Source of the DNA: Muscardinus avellanarius
Lineage: Eukaryota > Chordata > Mammalia > Rodentia > Gliridae
DNA length: 64,000 nt
Assembly: GCA_963383645.1 (NCBI GenBank)
Contig: OY726560.1
Coordinates: 64,125,058-64,189,057 of the forward strand
Direction of reading: 5' to 3'
Positions 56,682 to 64,000 of the stretch are shown here, in pieces. The first letter of the stretch is position 1, and each line of letters opens with the position of its first letter. The notes beneath the pieces were generated by a model. That model saw only the letters and a program-made list of their open reading frames with translations. It had not been told where the DNA came from and searched no databases. A program made the position numbers and the translations under genes.

Positions 56682-57434
56682 TGACCGAGAAAAGTGGGGC
56701 TTAAGAGCCCCGCTAACAACAAATCTCCATTACCACAAAATCAGCGCCTTTCATAGCCAGAAAACACCATCACCAGTGAAACAAAAAATCACCAGGCTCC
56801 AGAGAGAAAGCGGACTGAGAACAGAGCCACAGAGGAGATACACCGGCCTCGCGCCCGAGGACGCGGCAGACGCGGCAGCAGCGCCATACTGCCGGAGGCA
56901 CCGGCGAATTCACGGGACGGCTACAGCAAGCCGAGGTGAGCCACTGCGGAACAGCCAGGCAGGATTTCTCCGCGCAGAGAGCGTCTAAAGCTCCCAGTGG
57001 CTGAGCTCAGCACACGCTGCAGGGACTCAGAGTAGAAATAAAAATCAAGAAGAAAAACGCCAGCCCCACAGCCGAGGGCGTAGCAGCGGCGCCATATTGA
57101 TACCGGCGGCAGCAGCAGCGAGGCCAGTACAGCTACATCTGCGTACTCAAGAACAGTGAGTCAAATTGCGGGCCACAGAGGAGAAATCCCTGGGACTTGA
57201 CCCAGTGGGGGAGGGGCGGTGGCCGAGATATCACACCATAGGAGAACGTGCAACCTGGCACCCCCCACAGTCTAAAGCAGCCTCTATCGACTCTCTGGGT
57301 CGGAGACTCTGTGATACAACCCAGTAAAGGAGTAGTGGGGTCTGAGATACTACTGACTCGAGATCCAGAACACCTTAAGGGAAGTCATAGTGACCCAAGG
57401 GAAGAACCCAGAGAAGGCACAAACATCCGAAATC

Positions 57435-58319
57435 ATGGGAAAGAGGTATAACACTGGAGCAATTAATGCCCACAACCCCACAACATCAGAACCCGATAAA
57501 ACAGAAAATCAGAGATTTCTAGAAGATCAAATCAGGAAAATAACTGTAGAAATAATAGAGGTGCTTCGAAAAGAACTCAGAGAGAGCCAAAAAGAGATAA
57601 AGGATGCAATTAATGAAGTAAAGGCCTCAATTCAAAGCACAAACAACCAATTAGAACACATGGAGAACAGAATCTCGCTCTTAGAAGATGAGCAATCCAA
57701 AAATGAACTCATAGTTTCTAATCTAGAAAAAAATATCCGACAGCAGGAATCTGATATTGAAGAAATATGGGCCCATTTTAAGAGAGCTAACCTAAGAATT
57801 ATTGGAATAGAGGAGGGAAAAGAAAGTGAAACCAAAGGGATCAACAATCTCTTCAAGGAAGTAATAGCAGAAAATTTTCCAAACATAGAGCAAGAGGTTG
57901 ATACAAAGGTCCAGGAAACTTATAGAACTCCCTTTAGACAGGATCAGAGAAGAGGATCCCCACGCCACATAATTGTCAAAATGACCAATGTGGAAGCCAA
58001 GCAGAGAATCTTAAAGGCAACAAAAGCAAAGGGCCAAGTGACATTCAGAGGCAAACCAATTAGAATCACTCCAGACTTCCCAAACCAAGTTATGAGAGCC
58101 AGAAGGGCTTGGAGTAACATATTCCCAATTCTGAAAGAAAACAACTTCCAGCCAAAAATTTCCTACCCAGCAAAACTTTCTATCAAATTAGATGGAGAAA
58201 TAAGAAGCTTCCATGACAAACAGAAACTGAAGGAATTTATGTCTTCAAAACCAGCACTAGAGAAAATACTCAAAGAGATTAACTACAAAGAAGAAATAGG
58301 TAACACACTCCAGAACTAG
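57435..58319 (+). CDS. L1 ORF1 protein (ORF1p), open frame
   Basis: ORF1p is the RNA-binding chaperone of LINE-1; it trimerises and coats the element's RNA in cytoplasmic particles. The frame is 294 codons from the ATG at 57435 (MGKRYNTGAINA), shorter than the roughly 340 residues of human ORF1p. An upstream in-frame ATG at 57390 would add 15 residues, but the chosen start has the usual basic N terminus. Residues about 30-115 are a heptad-rich coiled coil (LRESQKEIKDAINEVKASI, MENRISLLEDEQ). Residues about 120-210 form the RRM-like domain (ANLRIIGIEEGKE, RHIIVKMTNVEAKQRIL). Residues about 215-285 form the C-terminal domain (ARRAWSNIFPILKENNFQPK, YPAKLSIKLDGEIRSF). No stop or frameshift is present, so the copy is young or selected. 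There is no ORF2 downstream. Confidence 0.9.
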   Translation: MGKRYNTGAINAHNPTTSEPDKTENQRFLEDQIRKITVEIIEVLRKELRESQKEIKDAINEVKASIQSTNNQLEHMENRISLLEDEQSKNELIVSNLEKNIRQQESDIEEIWAHFKRANLRIIGIEEGKESETKGINNLFKEVIAENFPNIEQEVDTKVQETYRTPFRQDQRRGSPRHIIVKMTNVEAKQRILKATKAKGQVTFRGKPIRITPDFPNQVMRARRAWSNIFPILKENNFQPKISYPAKLSIKLDGEIRSFHDKQKLKEFMSSKPALEKILKEINYKEEIGNTLQN

Positions 58320-58444
58320 AGAAACAAGATTTTCCATTCAACAGACTACTAAGATTGGTTATCTGTGGAGATTCATTATTTATGTTAGTCTTTTACCTAT
58401 CTCTAAAGGGTATTGTTTGCCTTTATTGTTGTTAATTTTTAGGA

Positions 58445-59060
58445 TTTCTAGTTGGAATATTAATATACCTTCAGATATAGCATTTGGAAATATTTTATCC
58501 CATTCTATTAGTAACTGTTAACTCTGTTTACATTGTCTTTGGATATACAATTTTTTTTTTTTAGGGAGTTTGTATACTCCTCTGTTGCCTGTGCCATTGA
58601 AATCATAACCAAGAAATCACTGCCAATTTCAATGTTCTGAGGTTTAATGACCCAGATTTTCTCCTAAAAGTTTATAGTCTTAAGATTTATATTTAGGTCT
58701 ATTATCTATTTTGAGTTAATATTTGTATATGGGATTAGGTAAGGGTCCAATTTTATTCTTTTCCATGTAATTATTATTTTTAACAATATTTAGTTAAAAG
58801 ATTTTTATTCCCACCACCAAATGTTCGTGGAAACCTTGTCAAAAACAACTTGACAATATAGGGAAGAATTTAGCTCTAGGCTTTTATTTAACTCCAATGG
58901 TTTATATATCTGCCTTTAGAATAGTACTACACTGTTTCAATTATTGTAGCTTTATATGGTTTGAAATCAGAAAATATATATCTTCTAGCTTTGTTCTTTT
59001 TCAAGATCGTTTTGGGTACCTAGAGTCCATATTCCATATTAGGATAGATTTTTTTCTGAA
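58445..59060 (-). repeat. Inverted older-L1 fragment inside the L1-like element
   Basis: On the plus strand the order is that of an antisense L1 ORF2 3' half: GGAAATATTTTATCCCATTC, AACCAAGAAATCACTGCC, TTATATTTAGGTCTATTATC, TATGGGATTAGGTAAGGGTC, TTGTAGCTTTATATGGTTTG and CTAGCTTTGTTCTTTTTCAA. It is far more decayed than the adjoining ORF1 yet lies inside the same target-site duplication. Confidence 0.75.
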
Positions 59061-59406
59061 AAATAAATATATAAATATATGATAGTTTCACCTAAAAAAA
59101 ATAGAAAAAAATATTCTCTGGTAAGAAAGAAAGCAAAAAGAAATATTGAAATGTTATCTTTAAGTCATCAAAAGCTTGGTATCAGACAAATGAAACTGTT
59201 ATGTGAGATTATCATTTTTAATTTTAGATAAATTGCCATAATACTAGATGTCAACTACTAAGCCAAGCATGGGAGGGAGGGATAGGGAGAGAATGGGGTG
59301 GGGATTGGGTGGGGGCTGACTGGGAAAAGTGTGCATGTATGTCTACAAAAGTATGTATCCTACTATGATGTATGAATACAGTGCACCAATAAAAAAAAAA
59401 ATTAAA

Positions 59407-59421
59407 AAAAAAATTGACAAG
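59407..59421 (+). repeat. Target-site duplication, right copy (L1-like element)
   Basis: AAAAAAATTGACAAG, immediately followed by the continuing EIF4A1 3' UTR (minus strand). Confidence 0.92.
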
Positions 59422-59726
59422 ATGTCCATCCCTGGGCTCCCCCCTCCAGCTGCTCCTCAGCCCCCAGAGTTGAACCCTGGCTGGGGCTCGGTAGCAGGAC
59501 AGCGCCTTTCAGATGAGGTCAGCAACACTGAGGGCATCTCTTCAATGGAGGTGTAGAAGGTTTCAATGTTTCGAAGAATCCTCTTGTCTTCTGTCACCAT
59601 GTTAATAGACAGACCTTTACGGTCAAAACGCCCACCTCTACCGATTCTGTGGATGTCATTTTCCCTGCTGGTGGGACGGTCGTAGTTGATGACTAAAGAA
59701 GCCTGCTGCACATCAATGCCTCTGGC
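59422..59726 (-). pseudogene. EIF4A1: EIF4A1 retrocopy, last coding exons and 3' UTR start (broken frame)
   Basis: On the minus strand it encodes the C-terminal end of eukaryotic initiation factor 4A-I, the DEAD-box RNA helicase of the cap-binding complex. Visible are [12 protein letters not shown] and the helicase motif [15 protein letters not shown], then [15 protein letters not shown] and [10 protein letters not shown] one-base loss in the ATGCCC..GTTGCTG stretch shifts the frame just before the normal end, so the natural C terminus is lost. Several key positions are changed (RPTSREND in place of the usual LPTNRENY type). Exons here are joined without introns, while the sequence just upstream is intron, see the snoRNA entry. 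It cannot encode a helicase: the ATP-binding domain is missing. Confidence 0.9.
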
Positions 59727-59797
59727 CTATGTCAAGAAAGATCATAAATTCAGCCTATGAAGGAGGATACAGTCTATCCAGAGGGAACTTCAGCATA
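59727..59797 (-). pseudogene. EIF4A1: Retained EIF4A1 intron 3' end in the retrocopy
   Basis: Minus-strand sequence between the snoRNA-like segment and the exon. It ends TTATGATCTTTCTTGACATA G, a pyrimidine-rich acceptor with AG at 59728-59727 directly before GCCAGAGGCATTG. Its presence shows that this intron was not spliced from the copied RNA. Confidence 0.75.
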
Positions 59798-59930
59798 TAT
59801 ATAGGCAGGCAAAGGAAGGCAACTGAATAGCATCCCCTGTTCCCAAAGACCTGAGGCCTGCCAGATTTTCTTCCAAGTTGCTACTTTGCTGAGAGGCACT
59901 AGTTGTCCCCTCGGAGAGGGGATCGCCTTG
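59798..59930 (-). ncRNA. H/ACA snoRNA copy (SNORA67-like) at the 5' end of the EIF4A1 retrocopy
   Basis: About 133 nt on the minus strand, CAAGGCGATCCCCTCTCCGA to a TATATAT end. It shows a 5' hairpin closed by CAAG/CTTG, an H box (AGAAAA, fits ANANNA) after ..CAACTTGGA, and a 3' hairpin closed by GGCAGGC/GCCTGCC. The expected ACA near the 3' end reads ATA. H/ACA snoRNAs guide pseudouridylation of rRNA. EIF4A1 is known to host H/ACA snoRNAs in its introns, SNORA67 among the most 3', so the name is inferred from the host gene and the fold, not from alignment. Its own 5' end coincides with the end of the retrocopy. This copy lacks its host intron 5' side and host promoter, so it is probably not expressed. 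Confidence 0.7.
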
Positions 59931-59948
59931 TATTTTCTCCTAATAATT
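59931..59948 (+). repeat. Target-site duplication, copy at the snoRNA end of the retrocopy
   Basis: TATTTTCTCCTAATAATT; partner at 56606-56623. The old antisense L1 resumes here. Confidence 0.8.
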
Positions 59949-60626
59949 TTGATGTTTATCTTTCACATTTAGGTTGTAAGCATCTGATGTGCTTGTGTGT
60001 CTGATGCAAAATGGTGAGTTCAGTTTCTTCCACAGGAATAGCCAATTGCCCCAGCTCTATTCATTGAATAATCTTCCCTCTTCCCCACTGATTCGAAATA
60101 TCAACCCTGAAGTCCTATTTGTACCCTGAACTGTCTTTTTTATTCCTGTGCCAATATCACACCGCCATCTTTTCCTTAGCTTTGTAATAGGTCCCTATGG
60201 CTCAAACGGAGCAAATCTTGCTGCTCCACCTCCCTTTGGGACAATTGTCTGGGTCAGTCTTAAATATTTCCTCTTCTGCACACATTTTACAGTCTGTTTA
60301 TCAAGTGCTAAGAAAAAAATCATGTTGGTATTTTGATTAAAATTAAGTGTACAGATTAATTTGGAGAACCTTATGGCTATTTCATGGGCATATGAAAATG
60401 AAATAAAGTAAAATGTAAACGCAAAGATGTAAAATTTCAAGCAAGGAAGGACCCACTCTAAAATCTTAAAAAATAATCAGAGACTATGTAACATTAAAAA
60501 ATGGAGGAAAATATCTGTGATTCATTCAAGTAATGGTTTTTGACTATCTGCTATATGCTCAACTTTATTCTAAGCTTCCAGGACTTATCCGTGGAAAAGC
60601 AAACACAGCTTTCAGGCTTACAGGAT

Positions 60627-60627
<1 letters not shown>

Positions 60628-60661
<34 letters not shown>
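60628..60661 (+). repeat. (TTTA)n SINE tail
   Basis: About eight TTTA units, the tail of the antisense SINE that follows. Confidence 0.95.
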
Positions 60662-60662
<1 letters not shown>

Positions 60663-60873
60663 GTGGTACTGGGGGTGGAACCCAGGGGCTTTTCTACCTC
60701 TGGGCTATACTCCCTGACCAATTTTATATTTTATTTGGAAACAGGGTCTCACTAAGTTGCTGAGAGCCTCACTAAGTAGCTGAGGCTGGCTTCGAACCTG
60801 TGCAATCCTCCTGTCTCAGCCTCCCAAGCATGGAGCACGGGGATTACAAGCATGCGCCACCATGCCCGGCTAG
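60662..60873 (-). repeat. SINE, B1-dID dimer
   Basis: AGTGGTACTGGGGGTGGAAC through GCATGCGCCACCATGCCCGG, antisense. GGCTTACAGGATTTA and GGCTTATAGAATTTA flank it. Confidence 0.94.
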
Positions 60874-61047
60874 GCTTATAGAATTTACATTTTAGTGGGA
60901 CAGAAAAGAAGAGAGAGATTTAAAAGAAAATACATACACAAAAGCATAGCCATTTTCTGGTATATATTATATGGGGACTGATTCTGGGACCTTTCTGGGT
61001 ACCAAAATCCAAGAATGCTCAAGTCCCTTTATTATTTTTGATTCTTT

Positions 61048-61233
61048 TGGTGCTGGGGATTGAACCCTGGGGCATTCTACCTGTGAGCTACATTCCCAGC
61101 CCATTTCATTTCATTCATTTTGTTTCAAAACAGCATCTTACTAAATTGCTTGAGTCTGGCCTTGAATCTGCAATCCTTCTGCCTTAGCCTCCCAAGTACT
61201 GGGATTACAGGCATGCACCACCACGTCAAGCTC
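61048..61233 (-). repeat. SINE, B1-dID dimer
   Basis: TTTGGTGCTGGGGATTGAAC through GGCATGCACCACCACGTCAA, antisense. AAGTCCCTTTAT and AAATCCCTTTGTAT flank it. Confidence 0.92.
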
Positions 61234-61481
61234 AAATCCCTTTGTATAAAATGATGTCGTTTTGCATGTAACCTATGTACATTCTCCCATATACTTTATG
61301 TCATTTCTAGATTACTTATGCTATCGAATACAATGTAATATGTATACTGTTTTGTTCAGGGAACAATGACCACAAGAAGTCTGTACATCATCAGCACCAG
61401 TTCAGTTTTTCCCCAAGTATTATTGGTCTGCAATTGGTTGAATGTGTGTATGGTGGAACTTGTAAATAAGAAGGACCAACT

Positions 61482-61686
61482 GGAGCCGGGCGTGGTGGCA
61501 CACGCTTGTAATCCCGGCATTCGGGAGGCTGAGACCGGAGGATCGTGGTTCACGGACAGTCTCAGCTACTTAGTAAGGCCCTTTGCAAGTCAGTGAGATC
61601 CTGTTTCAAAATAAAGAATAAAAAATAGGGCTGGGGGTGTTGCTTGGAGGTAGAATGCCCCTGGGTTCCATCCCCAGTGCTGCAAA
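61482..61686 (+). repeat. SINE, B1-dID dimer (GGTTCACGGACAG subfamily)
   Basis: GCCGGGCGTGGTGGCACACG, TGGTTCACGGACAGTCTCAG, CTGGGTTCCATCCCCAGTGC. Flanked by AAGGACCAACTG and AAAGACCAACTG. Confidence 0.94.
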
Positions 61687-62189
61687 ATAAATAAATAAAA
61701 GACCAACTGTATTGTCAGTTATCAAAAAAGCCAGGAAGGAAGAAGACTGGGGATGCTGAGGGAGAGAGTGGGCATTGCTGGACAGCCTCTCTGGGAGTCA
61801 GACTGGAGCCCAGACCTGGAGGGGGAGTCATAGGGGAGAGTGTTCCAGACACAGGGGGAAAGACGAGGCCCTGAGCTTCCCAAGTAGCCCATGTGGAAAC
61901 CATCAGGGGTCATGGGTTGCAGTGTGGAGTTCAGATTTAATTTGCTTGCAGTGAGAGTCGGGAAGGGGTACATAAGGGAAGAACTGAGTATTGGAACAGG
62001 TTCTGAACAGCAACAAATTTTTGAAGTGGATGTCCTCTAGAACTATCATTTTCTATGTGACTTTAACAAGAGGTTACTGATATTTCCCCCTCCATTTCAA
62101 TCTCAATCTTTGTAGGAAAGCAATTCCAAATTAGAAAGAGACTATTGCATTGCCTTTTTTGAAATAAAAGGTTTAAAAATCAAAATTCT

Positions 62190-62380
62190 AGCTGGGCACA
62201 TGCCTGTGGTCCCAGTACTTGGGAGGCTGAGACAGGAGGAACACGGGTTTGCAGCCAGCCTCTGCAATTTAGCAAGGGCCTCAGCAACTTAATAAGACCC
62301 TGTTTCAAGATAAAAATAAAATTGGACTGGGTTTATATCTCAGAGGTAGAATGCCCCTAGGTTCGAGCTCTAGTTACACA
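62190..62380 (+). repeat. SINE, B1-dID dimer (left half shortened)
   Basis: TAGCTGGGCACATGCCTGTG through GGTTCGAGCTCTAGTTACAC. Confidence 0.9.
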
Positions 62381-62490
62381 TCAACACAAAACAAAACCCA
62401 GTGCTCTTCAGTTTTGACTGTGAGCAGTTTTGCAATGCTATTTAGTTGAAGGGGAAAAGAAACAGTGTCCCAGGAAAGATTGTTTTTCCT

Positions 62491-62692
62491 TGAGCTAGGC
62501 ATGGTGGCGCACGCTTGTAATCCCAGCATTTGGGAGGCTGAGACCTGAGGATCATGGTTCGCGGACAGCCTCAGCTACTTAATGAGGCCCTCCGCAACTC
62601 AGTGAGACCTTGTTTCAAAATAAAGAATAAAAAATTGGGTAGGAGCTGTAGCTCAGAGGTCAAATGCCCCTGGGTTCCGTCCCCAGACTCAC
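62491..62692 (+). repeat. SINE, B1-dID dimer (GGTTCGCGGACAG subfamily)
   Basis: GAGCTAGGCATGGTGGCGCA, TGGTTCGCGGACAGCCTCAG, GAGGTCAAATGCCCCTGGGT. AGATTGTTTTTCCTT and AGATTCTTTTTCCTT flank it. Confidence 0.94.
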
Positions 62693-62955
62693 AAAAAAAA
62701 AAAAAAAAAAGATTCTTTTTCCTTTATCTTGGTTGGGAAGTAAATTCAGCCTTTCATGTGATGAAAGTAGAGTTTCTGCTAAAACTCAGAGGGACCCTCA
62801 TCAGCTTTGGGGCACTTTTGCCCTTTCTAGAGTGTCCATTCTTGGTCACTGGCAGTGTCTATTGTCTGGGCCTTGTTATAGAACTTTCTTTTCTTTTTTT
62901 CTTTTCTTTCCTCCCCCCCCCCACCCTCCTCTGCCGCCTCCTCCTTCTTTTTTGC

Positions 62956-63146
62956 AGTACTGGGGGTTTAACCCAGGGCATTCTACCTCCAAGCTACATT
63001 CCTAGCCCTATTTTTTATTTTGAAACAGGGTCTCACTAAGTTGCAGAAGGCCTCACAAGTTGCTGAGGCTGGCCACGAACCTGCGATCCACCTGTCTCAG
63101 CCTCCCAAGTACTGGGATTATAAGCGTGCACCACCACGTCTGGCGT
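62956..63146 (-). repeat. SINE, B1-dID dimer
   Basis: GCAGTACTGGGGGTTTAACC through GCGTGCACCACCACGTCTGG, antisense. Confidence 0.93.
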
Positions 63147-63514
63147 TGGCTCCAAGACTGACTCACCTGCTTCAGCACTGACGTTACCAGTCATATGAAT
63201 AAATAACCAACAGACGTGGTCTATTTCAAAAACCTTGGCCAGACTCCACCACAACTGGTAATAAAAATACTCAGTTACCATAGATAGGATTAAGTGTAAT
63301 GTTTTCTTATGAATCAGAGTAGACCTCAAAACAGGAAACTAAGTGTAAAGAGAAATTCTGAATAGAAACACATCAACAACAGAATCCTCCATTACCTATA
63401 TCTGGGAGTGATCTTTGGAAAGCCACTATTGTAAACCATACAAAGTCTGCATGAGATCTTCAAGTCTGCAAAAGGCAGGGTTTTTGTTGTTGTTGTTTGT
63501 TTGTTTGCTTGTTT

Positions 63515-63590
63515 TTTTTGATACTAGTGATTGAACCTAGAAAGATTCTATCTCCAAGCTACACTCTCAGCTCTATTTTATTTATCTTTA
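63515..63590 (-). repeat. SINE ID-half fragment
   Basis: GATACTAGTGATTGAACCTA then CTATCTCCAAGCTACACTCT, antisense, ending where the next SINE tail begins. Confidence 0.75.
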
Positions 63591-63611
63591 TTTTTATTTA
63601 TTCATTTTTGT

Positions 63612-63808
63612 TGGTACCGGGGATTGAACCCAGAGACATTCTATTTTCAAGCTACACTCTCAACCCAGTTTTATTTCTTATCTGGAAACAGGATCTCACA
63701 AGGATGATGAGAGTCTCCCTACGTGTTGAGGTTGCCCTCGAACCTATGATCCTCCTGTCTCAGCCTCCCAAGCACTGGGATCGCAGGCATGTGCCACCAC
63801 TCCCAGCT
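63612..63808 (-). repeat. SINE, B1-dID dimer
   Basis: TTGGTACCGGGGATTGAACC through AGGCATGTGCCACCACTCCC, antisense. Confidence 0.92.
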
Positions 63809-63844
63809 GCAGAAGACAGTTTTAAGAACTCTAGAGTCTGACGG

Positions 63845-63975
63845 ATCTGTCCTTGAACAAATTACTAGACCTCATTTTTCTCATCTGTAAAATGGAGATG
63901 ATTGTACCTGTTCATTGAGCAGTGAAGATAAACGAGATAGTGCCTCTGAGTGCCTGCAGTTTCTCTGATAATGCT
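63845..63975 (+). repeat. MIR element fragment
   Basis: TCCTTGAACAAATTACTAGA, CTCATTTTTCTCATCTGTAA, AATGGAGATGATTGTACCTG: the conserved MIR core in sense orientation. Confidence 0.65.
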
Positions 63976-64000
63976 GTTAGTCTTATTTCTGAGAGAGAGA

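Larger units (their letters stand above)
56672..59406 (+). mobile_element. LINE-1-like element with ORF1 but no ORF2
   Basis: The 2.73-kb element is bounded by a perfect 15-bp target-site duplication and ends in an A-rich tail. Order: CpG-rich 5' UTR (56672-57434), open ORF1 (57435-58319), a short AT-rich stretch, an inverted fragment of an older L1 (about 58445-59060), then a 3' tail with GGGAGGGAGGGATAGGGAG and an AATAAA-containing end. ORF2 (endonuclease and reverse transcriptase) is absent in sense orientation. This resembles half-L1 (HAL1) elements, which carry ORF1 alone and depend on another L1 for reverse transcription; the inverted piece is not part of the usual HAL1 plan. It is younger than the EIF4A1 retrocopy it splits. 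Confidence 0.8.
55150..60400 (-). repeat. Old antisense L1 (ORF2 region to 3' side), split by later insertions
   Basis: Surviving blocks are 55150-55670, 55940-56263, 56455-56623 and 59949-60400. Read in order they follow an antisense L1: CTTCACCAGCACTGGACACT, TTTTAAATTGGGTTGTTTGT, TTCATTTTGATGTAGTCCAA, CTTTCACATTTAGGTTGTAA, CCAATTGCCCCAGCTCTATT, and AGATTAATTTGGAGAACCTT. No frame survives. Confidence 0.7.
60530..60930 (+). repeat. Old dispersed repeat split by a SINE, family not named
   Basis: GACTATCTGCTATATGCTCA before the SINE and GAATTTACATTTTAGTGGGA after it follow the 'CTACTATGTGCCAGGCACTG ... TTACATTCTAGTGGGG' layout common in old mammalian repeats. Confidence 0.4.

Noticed and set aside
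56776..56988. 70-codon frame in the L1-like 5' UTR as a possible extra L1 ORF
   Set aside because: Known primate ORF0 is antisense and elsewhere; this sense frame has no recognisable feature.
58550..58562. T-run as the A-tail of a separate antisense L1 insertion inside the L1-like element
   Set aside because: L1-like antisense sequence continues on both sides of the run in consensus order, so it is internal and not a tail.
62554..63039. 161-codon frame
   Set aside because: Built from a sense SINE, a pyrimidine tract and the start of an antisense SINE.

Overview
The window is mammalian nuclear DNA, most likely from a squirrel-family rodent (ground squirrel, marmot or relative). About fifty SINE copies share one dimeric plan: a 7SL/B1-like left half (GGCGTGGTGGCGCACGC, TTGTAATCCC, GAGACAGGAGGATC) joined to a tRNA/ID-like right half (GTAGCTCAGAGGTAGAATG, GGTTCAATCCCCAGTACCAC). 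That is the B1-dID / MEN type of SINE known from sciurids. Single ID elements, MIR, L2, old L1 and MaLR-type LTR relics make up most of the rest. Species assignment is inference; no database search was possible.

Layout. 1-13094 is intron. 13095-13183 and 14344-14437 are the last two coding exons of STAU2 (double-stranded-RNA-binding protein Staufen-2, + strand), followed by a 3' UTR of about 0.9 kb with AATAAA at 15294. From about 15.3 kb to the end I see no further exon of a multi-exon gene: the sequence is intergenic and repeat-rich. 20.7-35.9 kb holds MaLR-like LTRs, SINEs and long microsatellites. 34.4-35.9 kb holds a local duplication with a 38-bp minisatellite between the copies. 36.4-42.2 kb is old antisense L1 packed with SINEs. 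43.5-47.7 kb is another SINE cluster. 52.76-53.87 kb is an LTR carrying an intact-ORF retrocopy of ATP5MF (ATP synthase subunit f). 55.1-60.4 kb is an old antisense L1 split by later insertions.

The most interesting locus is 56.6-59.95 kb. A retrocopy of the EIF4A1 3' end (minus strand) starts exactly at the 5' end of an intronic H/ACA snoRNA-like sequence, runs through the rest of that intron and the last coding exons, and ends in the 3' UTR; an imperfect 18-bp target-site duplication flanks it. Its 3' UTR was later split by a LINE-1-like element with a perfect 15-bp duplication. That element has a CpG-rich 5' UTR and an open 294-codon ORF1, but in place of ORF2 it carries an inverted fragment of an older L1, then a G-rich 3' tail. 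The nesting order (old L1, then snoRNA/EIF4A1 retrocopy, then ORF1-only L1) is read directly from the flanking duplications.

STAU2 is the only conventional gene seen. ATP5MF and L1 ORF1 are the only other open frames I regard as real protein-derived sequences. Most other long frames are low-complexity microsatellite translations or SINE reading-through.
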